Positions 1 through 10,521 are shown, counted from the first letter of the stretch. The stretch: 64,000 nt of DNA from Candidatus Fredericiella danica (GCA_016713335.1 JADJPH010000009.1:1-64000), one strand, 5' to 3'. The notes: a model not told the origin generated them from the letters alone. A program made the numbers and translations.

Positions 1-1
1 T

Positions 2-1472
2 CAGAACAGCGCCACAGTGGCGACAGATAGCTACGATCCAGAGGAGGCAAACAATACATCAACCGTCCAGACACAGATTTTCGGTAGCGCCGACCTGGTG
101 ATCGACAAGCAAGCCAGTCCAACGATCACACTCGCAGGCGGCTTCATCGTCTACACGATCACGGTTACGAATCACGGCCCATCAGCGGCGGAGAGCGTCG
201 ACATCAAGGAACTGCTGCCGCCCAGCACGACCTTGCACTACCTCGGCGCCACGCAGGGGGTATGCGTCAGCCAGATCTGCCAACTCAACACCGTCCATGT
301 CACGGATAGCGTTGTCATTACGGCGTTGGTGCAGGTTGGGACTGATGTGAAACCCGGCACGGTGCTGACGAACAGTGCAGCGGGATTCTCGATCACGCCA
401 GAAGTCGATCCGGCAAACAACCAGGATGAGGTCGGAGTGATCGTCGGCCCGATCGTGCGCTTACAAATTGCCAAGATGTCCAGGGCAATGACTGCGACCG
501 TGAACACGGAGATAACGTATACGCTGGTCATGACCAACCTGGGACCGCAAGTGTCGCCCAACGTTGTCGTGACTGATCTTGTGCCCGCTGGGTTCGTCTA
601 TTTGCGCACAAGCAATCTGTTCGGCTGCACCGTGCTCGACCGGTGGCATGTGGTCTGCCCCATTGGGCAGATGAAGGTGGGCGAAGTCAAGCAGATCGAC
701 ATCGTCTTTTTCATCGAGTCGGTGCGGTCCGGCACCGTGACGAACATTGTCCAGATCCAGGATCCCGATACCGCTGATCTCGGCAACCAGGCATCGTTTG
801 AACTGCCGACCGATCCCAAGGGTCCGACTGCGGTCACGCTTGTTTACTTCAGGGTTCGACCTGACAATCAGGCCCTGCTTGTCGGCTGGCAGACCGTGAA
901 TGAGATCGACACCTGGGGCTTCCGGCTCTATCGGAACACGATTCCTGACCGGTACAGCGCTCAATTGCTTACTCCCGAGACAATCCTGGCGCACGGCAGC
1001 GGCTCCACCTATAGCTACCTGGACGGCAGCGTAGCAACGGAGATCGTCTACTTCTACTGGCTGCAGGAGGTTGCCACGACGGGCGCCCAGAAAGAGATCG
1101 ACATGGCGTCGGGCATACTGCCCTTCCTCAGCGAACATGTCTATCTGCCCTCGGTCAGCAACCATCCTGGGGGACCGGTTGTCCCTGGTGCACCGGCGGG
1201 CAATATTGAGCCGGCGCCCGAGCCGACGTTGGTTGCACCGGAGACGCCGGTGACAGACCTGGAGCCGGGCGCACCCAAGGAACCACCACCGCCGGCAACG
1301 GTCACACCGACGCCGACCGCCACACCGACGCCGACCGCCACACCGACGCCGACTGTCACACCGACGCCGACTGTCACCGACGCCGACTGTCACACCGACG
1401 CCGACCGCCCCTGATCCTCCGATTGGCGTCGAAACGCCGTTGCCGCCGGAAGCCGCACACAGCCGGCCCTAA
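2..1472 (+). CDS. DUF11-repeat secreted surface protein, C-terminal part (5' end outside window)
   Basis: The frame is open from base 2, with NSATV-type DUF11 sequence before the first GTG at 17, so the gene enters from upstream. Two DUF11 (conserved repeat) domains cover about residues 25-265. A module of the 'VTLVYF..VGWQT.NEID..GFRLYR' kind follows (about 275-375), then the motif VYLPSVSN, a proline-rich stretch and a TPTPTATPT tail. The same module order occurs in the giant protein at 52-63 kb, so the two are paralogous in their C-terminal half. The tail is coded by tandem repeats at about 1306-1400. In the observed frame it turns into TVTDADCH and stops at 1414. Restoring two bases lost in one repeat unit continues TPTPT and ends at the TAA at 1470-1472, just before a terminator. 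Probably exported and cell-surface associated; exact function unknown. Confidence 0.8.
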
Positions 1473-1481
1473 GTGCAACCT

Positions 1482-1525
1482 GCGCCGCCAGCAATCCCGG
1501 TTGCTGGCGGCGCTTTCGCGTTTAT
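1482..1525 (+). terminator. Rho-independent terminator after the DUF11 gene
   Basis: A perfect 13-bp inverted repeat (GCGCCGCCAGCAA, 1482-1494, and its complement, 1501-1513) has a 6-base loop and is followed by the T-rich stretch TTTCGCGTTTATTTT. It lies 10 bases after the frame-corrected stop at 1472. Confidence 0.85.
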
Positions 1526-1533
1526 TTTCGGAG

Positions 1534-1587
1534 TTGACAACCACCGAAAGTTGCTATATATTGAAAGCGCTTTCAGAAAACGCTTTC
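1534..1587 (+). promoter_or_regulatory. Sigma70 promoter with LacI-type operators (lacI / sugar operon)
   Basis: TTGACA (1534-1539) and TATATT (1557-1562) are separated by 17 bp, close to the consensus. The -10 box runs directly into the perfect palindrome TGAAAGCGCTTTCA (1562-1575), and a second near-copy, GAAAACGCTTTC, follows at 1576-1587. These match the general shape of LacI/GalR-family operators with a central CG. Their place on the core promoter suggests repression by the LacI-family protein coded next (autoregulation), which is inference. Confidence 0.85.
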
Positions 1588-1767
1588 GCAAATAGCTTAC
1601 TCACTGCTTTAGGCGGTTGAGCGGGGTTTGTGTTGGTTTTACACCAATTTAGCGTGCTGAAGGCACTCGTTTGATTGTATTTGCTCTCCAAACCAGGTTA
1701 TTTCGCTGATTGAAAGCCGCTCGACAGTGTTTCGAAGCTGCTTTCGCGGTGGAATGCCGACGGCCCA

Positions 1768-1780
1768 TGAAAGCGCTTTC
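1768..1780 (+). promoter_or_regulatory. Third operator-like palindrome at the lacI start
   Basis: TGAAAGCGCTTTC repeats the promoter palindrome almost exactly, about 200 bp downstream of it. It overlaps the ATG at 1767, which argues that translation starts at the next ATG (1788). Two separated operators would allow repressor-mediated looping (inference). Confidence 0.6.
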
Positions 1781-1787
1781 GCTAGCC

Positions 1788-2518
1788 ATGCTGACGGTCG
1801 CGGATAAGAAATCAAGACAGCGCCCCACCATTTCCGATGTCGCACGCCTGGCCGGTGTGTCGATCTCCACCGTCAGCCGGGTGGTGAACGAGACCGCGCC
1901 GGTGTCGGAAGATGTTGAACAGCGCGTGCGCAGCGCGATCGACATGTTGAGCTATACGCCCCATGCCGCGGCGCGCAGCCTGGCCGTGCGCCGCATAATC
2001 GGGGCGGGGCGATGCGCTTGATCGAGCATCTGGTGGTGGCGCATGGGCGGCAGCGGATTGTTTTCCTGCATGGACCGGAAGGCAATGAAGACTCGTTGGA
2101 CCGTGAACTTGCCTATCGGGCGGTGCTTGCCGGGCATGGCATCCCCTTTGACGCTGCGTTGGTGGCGCGTGGTAACTTCTCCGAACCGGGCGGCCGGACT
2201 GCCATTGAACACTTGTTGCGGCGCGGCGTTGACTTTGACGCGGTCTTTGCGGGTGATGACGAAGTCGCGGTTGGGGTTTATAGCGCCCTGCGCGATGCCG
2301 GATTTCGGGTGCCTGAAGATGTGGCGGTGGTTGGATTTGACGATATTCAGTTTGCCCGGCATCTGAATCCGCCGCTCACGACGATGCGTGCGCCCATCGA
2401 GCAGGCCGGCTATTTGGCTGCACAACAGTTGTTTCGCCTGTTGCAGACAGGCGAGTCCGACCCGGGGGTCACGCTACCGGTCGAATTGGTGATCCGCCAA
2501 TCTTGTGGCTGCCCCTAA
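1788..2518 (+). CDS. LacI-family transcriptional regulator, internally deleted/frameshifted
   Basis: The N-terminal helix-turn-helix is clear (TISDVARLAGVSISTVSRVVN, with the usual hinge ARSLAVRR). The C-terminal half of the sugar-binding domain is also clear (frame from 2012: HGRQRIVFLHGP, VFAGDDEVAVG, VAVVGFDDI). The middle is missing: the hinge runs straight into sequence that normally lies about 90 residues further on, and the frame changes near 2000. The product would be about 240 residues instead of about 340. Start 1788 is chosen because the ATG at 1767 lies within an operator and the frame start at 1710 is a TTG without support. The gene sits between its likely operators and a sugar transporter, so it is probably the local repressor. 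The gap could be a real deletion or an assembly error. Confidence 0.75.
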
Positions 2519-2606
2519 ATGCTTTTGCGACGCAAAGGCTGCCGGAGCACCACCCGGATTGTGGACAATAAATCGGTTTCACTTTCACAACAAGGAGTAA
2601 AGCAGA

Positions 2607-4198
2607 ATGCGTAAATCACTTCTCGCGCTCCTCTCGGTGCTGGTCGTTACCAGCATGCTGATCGCCGCTTGCGGCGGTGGCGCACCTGCGCCAGCCGCGC
2701 CTGCGGCAGAGGCGACCACAGAGGCAGCAGCAACCGAGGAAGCCACCACCGAAGCGACGGAAGAAGCCGCAGCCACCGAAGAAGCTGCCGCCACGGAAGA
2801 AGCTGTCGCCACCGAAGAAGCCGCTGCCGAAGCGACCGAGACGCCCGTCGTCCTCGTAGCCCCGGCTGAGCTCATCGAAGGCCGCACCCCGGTCCGCTGG
2901 TATGTGGGTCTTGGCTCCGGCACCGACCCGGCACAGATCGCGGTCCAGCAGAAAGTTGTGGAAGATTTCAACAAGTCTCAGGACAAGATCCAGTTGATCC
3001 TGGAAATCATCACCTACAATGCTGCCCGTGACACCCTGGCCACCCAGATTGCGTCCGGCAGCGGCCCCGACATCGTCGGGCCAGTGGGCGGTTCGGGTTC
3101 CAATAGCTTCTATGGCCAGTGGCTGGATCTCAAGCCCCTCATCGAGAAGAGTGGCTATGACCTCGGCCAATACGGTGAAAGCAGCGTCAACTTCTTCATC
3201 ACCGAAGAGGGTCAGGTTGGCCTGCCATTCGCGAGCTTCCCGTCGATGCTGTACTTCCAGCGCGAAATGCTCGACGAAGCTGGTCTGAATTACCCGCCGC
3301 AGAAATATGGCGATATGTATGTGATGCCTGGCGGCAAAGAAGTTGAATGGAATTTCGAAACCCTGACGAACCTTGCCAAGGTTTTGACCGTCGACGAGAA
3401 CGGCAACGCCCCGCTCGAAATCGATGAGAACGACGAATTCGTTGCCAATCCGGAATTCGACGCCACCAAGATCGTGCAGTACGGCTATGTTCCACAATAC
3501 CAGGATCCCCGTGCGCTTGGTTCCTTCTTCAAGGCCGGTCGCCTGGTCGCTGACGATGGCAAGACCGCCCAGATCCCGCCCGAATGGGCCGCCGCATGGA
3601 AATGGTACTACGACGGCATGAATGGCGACCAGCCCTTCATCCCGAACGGCGCAACCATTCAGAGTCCTGAATTTGGCGCCGGCAATCCCTTCAACAGCGG
3701 CAAGGTCGCGATGGCGCTGACGCACCTGTGGTACACCTGCTGCATCGGCGACGCCGGTGGCAACTGGGATATCGCCGTTGTGCCATCCTACGAAGGCAGC
3801 ACCACCGCCAACCTGAACGCCGATACCTTCCGCGTCCTGAAGGGCAGCAAGAATCCGGAAGCCGCCTTTGAGGTCCTTAGCTACCTCGTGGGTCCCGCCT
3901 CGCTTGAACTGTTGGGCGTCTACGGTGGTATGCCGCGCGGATCACCGATCAGGATCAGTTCTTCGCCAACCTGGACGAGAAGTATACCCAGGACGTGAAC
4001 TGGGACGTGGCCAAGGCCGGCATGGACTATGCCGATATCCCCAGCAACGAGGCTTACACGCCTGGTTACCTGGAAATGTACGACCGTGTCAACACCTTCA
4101 ACACCCTGCTGCAGAACGAGAAGGGGCTTGACATGGACGCCGAAATCGCAAAGCTGCAGGCAGATCTGCAGACGATCTACGACAAGGCCGGTCAGTAA
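2607..4198 (+). CDS. Sugar ABC transporter solute-binding lipoprotein
   Basis: Family 1 extracellular solute-binding protein. A lipoprotein signal peptide (MRKSLLALL..., lipobox LIAAC, Cys about residue 22) is followed by a flexible A/T/E-rich linker to about residue 85, then the binding domain (PVRWYVGLGSGTD..., ending AEIAKLQADLQTIYDKAGQ). A strong ribosome site, AAGGAG, lies at 2590-2595. The observed frame stops at 3998 after a shift near 3940. One missing base after CGCGG restores ITDQDQFFANLDEKYTQ and carries the protein to 4198, about 530 residues. It is followed by two cognate permeases and presumably captures an oligosaccharide; the substrate cannot be read from sequence. Confidence 0.9.
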
Positions 4199-4425
4199 GG
4201 TAGTTTGAATGTTCGTTCGGACGTTGTCTGAGCGAGCGCTGCTGGGGTGGGCCACGCGGCTCACCCCAGTTCCGACCGCTTGTTGGACCCCTGACTCTTC
4301 GCCTGTTGGTGCAGACTCTGTAACATGAGGTGGCGTTGTGGATGCGCGATGGGGGAAGGGGCTGATCGAGAGTGCGTGTGAAGGTGATTGCCGGCTGAGG
4401 CTGGACCAAAGGAAGGACGTAAAAG

Positions 4426-5397
4426 ATGGACGCAACCGCAGATATTGCCCAGCACACAAAACCGGTTGGCGCCGGTGCGAGCCCCAAACGCAGCTCCAAG
4501 CTTGCGCGTCGCGAAGCGACATGGGGCTATATCTTCATCTCCCCATGGCTCCTGGGGTTTCTGTTGTTTACGCTTCTCCCCACGATTGCCACGATCATTT
4601 TCACATTTACGGATATGAAGCTGGAGTTCGCAAAGGCCAGTTTTATTGGCTTTGCCAACTATGAGCTGCTCTTCCGTGACTCACAAGTCTGGAGTTCGTT
4701 GCTTGTGACGATCAAGTTTGGCTTGATCTCGCTGCCGGTTGCGATTTTCGCGCCGCTGTTGCTGGGCCTGCTGATGAACAGCAAAAACCTGTTCGGCAAA
4801 CCCTTTTTCCGCACGGGGTTCTATTTCCCGTACATCATTCCCTTTGTGGCTGCGATCTTTGTCTGGGCGGCCATGCTGAATCCCGAGACCGGTTGGATCA
4901 ACATGTTCTTGGAGCGGATCGGCATTCAAAACCCGCCGAACTGGGTCAATGATACGACCTGGGTCTATCCCGCGCTGGTGATCATCGGCATTTGGGGTAT
5001 CGGCAACGCCTTCTTGATCAACCTGGCTTCGCTCCAGGGCGTCCCCACAGAACTCTACGATGCTGCGAAGATCGACGGTGCAGGCGCCTGGAGTACATTC
5101 TGGAATGTGACGTTCCCGATGATCTCTCCGGTCATCTTCTACAACCTGATTCTAGTGGTCGTTGGCTTGTTCCAATATTTCACGGTGCCCCTTGTGCTCA
5201 ACCAGGGTACAGGCGCACCGGGTGGCGCGACCATGTTCTATAACTTGTACCTGTACAAGAATTTCTTTGTCTTCCAGAACATGGCTTACGGTGCGACATT
5301 GGCCTGGTTCCTGTTCCTCATTATCCTGGCGACCACGATGGTGCTGTTTTGGACGCAGCGTTTCTGGGTCTATTACCCGACCGGCGATCGCAAGTAA
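4426..5397 (+). CDS. Sugar ABC transporter permease, MalF type
   Basis: 323-residue inner-membrane permease with about six hydrophobic helices, the first at about residues 35-58 (WGYIFISPWLLGFLLFTLL). The EAA loop that contacts the ATPase is present (ELYDAAKIDGAGAWSTFWNV, with FPMISP after it). The N-terminus is a short cytoplasmic tail. ATG 4426 is preceded by GGAAGGA at spacing of about 8. It pairs with the permease 11 bases downstream. Intact, unlike many neighbours. No ATPase gene is present in the operon, so a shared MsmX-type ATPase encoded elsewhere would be needed. Confidence 0.92.
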   Translation: MDATADIAQHTKPVGAGASPKRSSKLARREATWGYIFISPWLLGFLLFTLLPTIATIIFTFTDMKLEFAKASFIGFANYELLFRDSQVWSSLLVTIKFGLISLPVAIFAPLLLGLLMNSKNLFGKPFFRTGFYFPYIIPFVAAIFVWAAMLNPETGWINMFLERIGIQNPPNWVNDTTWVYPALVIIGIWGIGNAFLINLASLQGVPTELYDAAKIDGAGAWSTFWNVTFPMISPVIFYNLILVVVGLFQYFTVPLVLNQGTGAPGGATMFYNLYLYKNFFVFQNMAYGATLAWFLFLIILATTMVLFWTQRFWVYYPTGDRK

Positions 5398-5408
5398 GGG
5401 GATGCATC

Positions 5409-6509
5409 ATGGCAACTACTACAATCGATTCCACTACGACTTCTCTTGAAGGGCGCCGGACGCAAAAGCGAGCCGTGAATTGGCGAGGTATCTGGGGTAA
5501 GGTGATTGCCACGACCGTCGCCTTGATTTTGCTCTTTTTGTTTTTGGTCCCGCTGGCGTATATGGTCTTGACGTCCTTGAAGTCCATGGACCAGATGACT
5601 GAGCCGGGGGCGCCAATCTACCCAGCCGTGCCTGAGACCTGGACCGACCCGGAGACCGAGAAAGTCTATCCGGTCTATATTGTGCCGATGGAGAATGGTC
5701 GCACCGAGGACCTGGCACTGGTCAAGAAAGGGCGCAAGCAGAGTGAATTCATCGACCCCAAGGATCCTGCGGCCGGCCCCATCCAGTGGGAAGGCTCCTG
5801 GCGCGCGCTCGATCGGCCCTGGGAATGGTCGCCCACATGGCAGAACTACGTCGATGCCTGGACGCAGATCAACTTTGGCCGCCTCTTCCTCAACACCGTA
5901 GCCATTGCGGCGATTGGGATTGTCGGCACCCTCCTTTCTTGCATTGTCGTGGCGTATGGATTTTCGCGGTTTCGCTTTCCGGGGCGGAACGCGCTATTCA
6001 CGCTTTTGATTGCAACGATCTTTCTCCCTTCGGCGGTGACGATCGTGCCGACCTTTGCCTTCTTCAACTTAATCGGTTGGGTAGGCACCTGGTTGCCCTT
6101 GACCGTGCCGCACTTTTTTGCCAACGCGTACAATGTGTTCCTGTTGCGGCAGTACTTTATGACGATTCCGATGGAAATCGATGAGGCGGCGGCAATGGAC
6201 GGTGCAAGCCCGCTGCGTATTCTGATGAGCATTATCGTGCCCATGTCGACGCCTGTCATCGTTGCGGTGGCGCTCTTCCATCTGGTCTTTGCCTGGAACG
6301 ACTTCTTCGCACCGTTGATCTACCTGTCGACCAAGCCGGATCTACAGCCCATCGCCGTCGGTCTATCGCGTTTCAACGGCATCTACGGTACCAATCCGCC
6401 GTTGATCCAGGCCGCGGCGCTGATGGCTTCACTGCTGCCGATCATACTTTTCTTCATGAGCCAGCGGGTGTTCATGCAGGGTGTCGTGGTCACGGGCGTC
6501 GAGAAGTAG
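5409..6509 (+). CDS. Sugar ABC transporter permease, MalG type
   Basis: 366 residues from ATG 5409 (AAGGGG just upstream; the open frame extends to 5349 but overlaps the previous gene). First helix about 30-52. It is followed by an unusually long extracytoplasmic loop (about residues 55-140, with PAVPETWTDPETEKVYPVY and WSPTWQNYVDAW) before helix 2. The EAA loop reads EIDEAAAMDGASPLRILMSI. The C-terminus ends MQGVVVTGVEK, typical of MalG-type subunits. Second half of the permease heterodimer with the preceding gene. Confidence 0.92.
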   Translation: MATTTIDSTTTSLEGRRTQKRAVNWRGIWGKVIATTVALILLFLFLVPLAYMVLTSLKSMDQMTEPGAPIYPAVPETWTDPETEKVYPVYIVPMENGRTEDLALVKKGRKQSEFIDPKDPAAGPIQWEGSWRALDRPWEWSPTWQNYVDAWTQINFGRLFLNTVAIAAIGIVGTLLSCIVVAYGFSRFRFPGRNALFTLLIATIFLPSAVTIVPTFAFFNLIGWVGTWLPLTVPHFFANAYNVFLLRQYFMTIPMEIDEAAAMDGASPLRILMSIIVPMSTPVIVAVALFHLVFAWNDFFAPLIYLSTKPDLQPIAVGLSRFNGIYGTNPPLIQAAALMASLLPIILFFMSQRVFMQGVVVTGVEK

Positions 6510-6633
6510 CGCTTTCCCGGCCGCTGTCTGGCTCATAGCGCCAGGCAAATAGTTGATGCTGACAGGCCGGTCGTCCCAGCGATGACCGGCCTGTTGATTG
6601 AGAACAAACCATCCATTCAGAAAGTCGCTTCCA

Positions 6634-8210
6634 ATGCGCAACCCGTTTCAGCAACTTCGCCGAGCGTTGTTTACTCTGCCTGGCATTGCTCTGGTAGTCG
6701 CCGCCGTGATTGCAGGCTGCGGGAGCAATGAGACCCCGGCACCTGCTCCCCTCGCCACGCCCATTGCCATCTATACCCCCACCGCCGTTCAGGCGGAAGT
6801 GGCATCTGCCTTGCCAACGGCCCAGCCGGCAGTTGCCGCGCCAATCGTGACAACCGAGGCTGCAACCGAAACGACAACCGCAGCCACAACCAGCTGCGCC
6901 AGCCACAACCGAGGTGACGACTGGGACACCAGCCGTGGCGGAACCGGCGACGCTGCCAGCCATCACGCCGATTCCCCTCGCCCGTGCCGGGTGTGATTGC
7001 GGTGGATGTAGGAATTTCTCGCGGCGCAATCAGTCCCTTGATCTTTGGCAGTAATTACGGCGCCTCGAGCACGCCCTTGCGCCCCCAGACACTGCCCTAT
7101 GCCGAAAACGCCGGGATCACGGTGTTGCGCTATCCGGGTGGCGCGTGGGGTGATCAGAACAACCTCCAGGCCTTTCAGATCGACCAGTTTGCCGGCATCG
7201 CACGGTTCATGGGGGCGGAACCCTACATTCACGTCCGCTTCACCGGTGGCAGCCCTGAACAGGCCGCCAGCTATGTGAAGTACGCCAAAGACCAGGAACT
7301 CGGGATCAAGTACTGGTCGATCGGCAATGAGCCGAGCCTCTATGAAGCGGCAGGCGATGGTTGGACTGCCGAGGAATTCGCCGCCGAATGGCGTAAGTTC
7401 GCCGATGCCATGCGGGCCGCGGACCCGTCCATTGTCCTGATCGGTCCGGAGATTCATCAGTTCAACGGCACGGATGCCGTCGATCCCAAGGATAGCACCG
7501 GAAAAGACTGGCTGCGCACCTTCTTGCAGGCGAATGGGGATGCCGTCGATATTGTCTCCGTGCACCGGTATCCATTTCCAAACAATGCCGAAAAAACCGC
7601 CGCGACGCCCGCTGAACTACTGGCGGATGCTGCGACCTGGAACGATCTCGTCCGCAACCTAAAGGCCATTGTCCGTGAGGAGACCGGCAAGGACCTCCCG
7701 GTTGCGATCACTGAATTCAATTCGCACTGGACCAACTCGGTCAGTGGGGAGACGACGCCGGACTCGTTTCTGAGCGCGCTCTGGCTTGGCGATGTCGTGG
7801 GCCGGCTGGTGAATGAGCAGGTGACGATGGCGAATCAGTTCTTGCTGACCAGTGGCGGCGAAAACGGTTTTGGCCTGCTCTCGCGCACCGAGCCGCGTCC
7901 GGGCTACTATGTCTATCAACTCTATAAGCAGATGGGCGACCAGTTGGTCGCATCATCCTCGCCAGAACCAGCAATCTCTACCGTCGCAGCGTTGCGGGAA
8001 GATGGTGCGCTTACACTCATGTTGACCAACACCGGTGCGGAGACCGTCACGCTCCCGATTCAAATCGCCGGTTTCACGCCCCAAGGTGATGCGGAAGTCT
8101 GGCGCTTTGACGCCGAGCACAATGCTGAGCAGGTGGAGAATACCTCCATCGCGGATGGCGCCGAAGTTGCCCTGCCGCCACGGTCGATGACCCTGGTTGT
8201 CGCCAAGTAG
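6634..8210 (+). CDS. Clan GH-A glycoside hydrolase lipoprotein (GH39/GH51-like)
   Basis: An N-terminal lipoprotein signal ends in VIAGC, followed by a P/T/A-rich linker. The catalytic part starts near 6984 (VIAVDVGISRGAISPLIFG). Two glutamates fit a retaining (beta/alpha)8 enzyme: YWSIGNEP (acid/base) and VAITEFN (nucleophile). A C-terminal beta domain ends ALPPRSMTLVVAK, as in arabinofuranosidase-like enzymes. ATG 6634 is preferred over the TTG at 6598. The linker changes frame twice (near 6890 and 6970), giving separate open frames 6598-6996 and 6984-8210. Membrane-anchored outside the cell, it probably releases sugars for the adjacent transporter. Exact family and substrate are uncertain. 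Confidence 0.75.
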
Positions 8211-8224
8211 ATTACGAGGGAGCT

Positions 8225-9516
8225 ATGAAAGTTGCTGTGATGGGCGGTGGCTCAAGCTATACGCCCGAACTAATCAACGGATTCCTTTCACGCGTCGACA
8301 CGTTCCCAATGACCGAACTCTGGCTGCTCGATGTGTTGCCTGAGCGGTTGGAGGTGGTGGGTGGCTTTGCCCAACGGATGGTCAAGGCCAAAGGGGAACC
8401 GTTCACAGTCCACTTGACGACAGACCGGCGCCGTGCAATCGAAGGGGCGTCGTACGTCACCACGCAGTTGCGCGTCGGTTGGATGGAAGCGCGCAAGCAA
8501 GATGAATATCTGGGGCTGCGCCACGGTTTGATTGGGCAGGAGACGACCGGCATCGGCGGCATGGCGAAGGCGCTGCGCACGATCCCGGTGCTGTTGAGTA
8601 TCGCCGCGGACATGGCAGAGTTGGCGCCTGGCGCGCCGCTGGTCAACTTTACGAACCCGGCTGGGTTGGTCACCGAGGCGCTGGTGCGCTATGCGCCACA
8701 GGTGCCGGCGGTGGGGGTCTGCAATGTGTCGATCACGACCAAGATGCGGATGTTGGAGCGCTGGGAAAAGATGACCGGCGTCGCGATTGCCCCGGAACGC
8801 GCCGAACTGAAGACGCTTGGGCTAAACCATCTGACCTGGCACCGGGGCTTCGTGATCGACGGTGAAGACGTCTGGCCGCAGATCATCGACAACTACGTGA
8901 AGGAACTGCGCGAACAGGACGACCCTGAATGGCAGCCGCGCTCTGGTCGAGTCGCTGCGCATGATTCCCAATTACTATCTCCGTTATTTCTACGATACCT
9001 CACATAAATTAGCCGAGCAGTTGCAGTGGCCGCCGTCGCGGGCGGAAGAGGTGATGGCGGTCGAGCACGAATTGTTGGCGGAATACGCTGATCCTGCCCG
9101 GACCGAGCCACCACCCGGATTAATGAAGCGTGGTGGCGCCTATTATTCAACGCTGGCGACTCAATTACTGAATGCCCACTATAATGACCTGGGCGAGACG
9201 CATATCATCAACATCCCCAACCAGGGGGCAGTGCCCGGCGTTCCGGCGGATTGGGTGATGGAGATGCCGTCCAGGATGAGCCGTGCCGGGATCACCCCTG
9301 CCCACGGAGCCGCTGCATCCGGCCGTCGCCGGGCTGGTCGCTGCGGTGAAGGCGTACGAACTGCTCACAGTTGAGGCGGCAGTCCACGGCGACCGCGAGG
9401 CTGCGTATCAGGCCCTGGTCGCCAATCCGCTTGGCCCGGAAGAGTCCGACGCCCAGGCGTTGTTGGACGAGATGCTGGAAATCAACAAACCGTATTTGCC
9501 GCAGTTTTGGCGATAG
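8225..9516 (+). CDS. GH4-family NAD-dependent glycosidase (6-phospho-beta-glucosidase-like)
   Basis: N-terminal Rossmann motif VAVMGGGSSYTPELI, then the GH4 signatures NFTNPAG, the metal-binding GVCNV cysteine and GLNHLTW histidine. GH4 enzymes use NAD+ and a divalent metal in an oxidation-elimination mechanism. Ribosome site GAGGGA before ATG 8225. The frame breaks near 8940 (continues ALVESLRMIPNYYLRYFYDTS) and near 9285 (continues LPTEPLHPAVAGLV). The combined length of 430 residues equals a normal GH4 protein. It is cytoplasmic and 3 bases before a sugar kinase. Whether it acts on phosphorylated or free glycosides is not decided by sequence alone; the kinase next door suggests that hydrolysis may precede phosphorylation. 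Confidence 0.87.
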
Positions 9517-9519
9517 GCC

Positions 9520-10521
9520 ATGCGTTACTATCTTGGCGTTGACATTGGTGGGACAAAAAGCCATGCGCTAGTGGCGGATGAGCATGGCAATGCGCTGGGC
9601 CTGGGCCATGCCGGTGCGGGCAACCATGAGGTGGTAGGCTATGATGGCCTCCGGTCAGTACTGTGTGCGATTACCTCACAGGCGTTGGGAAATGCAGGCG
9701 TGACGATTGAACAGATCGCCGGCGCGGGCTTTGGCGTCGCCGGCTATGATTGGCCTTCAGAGCGGGAAGCCACGCTGGAGGCGATCGGCATCCTGGGGCT
9801 GAACGCGCCGGTCGAGGCGGTCAATGATACCATCATTGGCTTGTTGGCGGGGGCCGAGGCGGGGTGGGGAATCGCCCTGGTGGGCGGCACGAGCAACAAC
9901 TGCCGTGGCTGGGATCGCCAGGGGCGCGAGGGGCGCGTGCTGGGGAACGGGCTCTGGTTTGGGGAGTACGGCGGCGCGGCTGAGATTTTGATGAAGGCGG
10001 TGCAGGAGATCGCCAAGATGTGGACGTTGCGCGGCCCGGAAACGGCGCTGGCGCCGGCGTTTGTGCAGTTTGCCGGTGCGCGCGATGTGGAAGATTTCTT
10101 GGAAGGAATCAGCCAGGAACAGTATGAACTCAGCTACGGTGCGGCGCCCCTGGTCTTTGCCGTCGCCGCAGCGGGCGATCCTGTTGCCATCGATGTTTTG
10201 CGTTGGGCGGGCGAAGAACTGGGCAGCCTCGTCATTGGGGTCGTGCGTCAACTCAACCTGCAGCAAGAACAGTTTGACGTGGTGCTCGTGGGCAGCACCT
10301 TCAAGGGCGGGGCGCTGCTGCTTGACCCCTTGCAAAGGACAGTATGGCAAGAGGCGCCTGGCGCGCGCTTTGTGGCATTGCAGGCGCCCCCGGTTGTTGG
10401 TGCGGTGTTGCTCGGCATGCGAACCGCCGGCCTGGACACCAGCCATATCCGGCAACGACTTTTGGAGAGCGCAGCCATCTTGAATGCAAGCAACGGGGTG
10501 GCACTGGTCGAGGAGAGCTGA
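9520..10521 (+). CDS. BadF/BadG/BcrA/BcrD-type ATPase, N-acetylglucosamine kinase-like
   Basis: 333-residue ASKHA-fold kinase. It has the phosphate-1 loop YYLGVDIGGTKSHALVAD at the N-terminus, a central GIALVGGTSNNCRGW (phosphate-2 region), the conserved GLWFGEYGGAAEI, and DVVLVGSTFKGG near the C-terminus. Within this family, sugar-operon members are usually N-acetylglucosamine kinases (eukaryotic NAGK relatives), while others activate dehydratases. The glycosidase neighbours favour the sugar-kinase role. Start ATG is 3 bases after the GH4 stop. Intact. Confidence 0.83.
   Translation: MRYYLGVDIGGTKSHALVADEHGNALGLGHAGAGNHEVVGYDGLRSVLCAITSQALGNAGVTIEQIAGAGFGVAGYDWPSEREATLEAIGILGLNAPVEAVNDTIIGLLAGAEAGWGIALVGGTSNNCRGWDRQGREGRVLGNGLWFGEYGGAAEILMKAVQEIAKMWTLRGPETALAPAFVQFAGARDVEDFLEGISQEQYELSYGAAPLVFAVAAAGDPVAIDVLRWAGEELGSLVIGVVRQLNLQQEQFDVVLVGSTFKGGALLLDPLQRTVWQEAPGARFVALQAPPVVGAVLLGMRTAGLDTSHIRQRLLESAAILNASNGVALVEES

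Noticed and set aside
461..1393. Minus-strand open frames of up to 310 codons opposite the DUF11 gene
   Set aside because: Shadow frames in GC-rich repeats, with Arg-rich low-complexity translation and no ribosome site.
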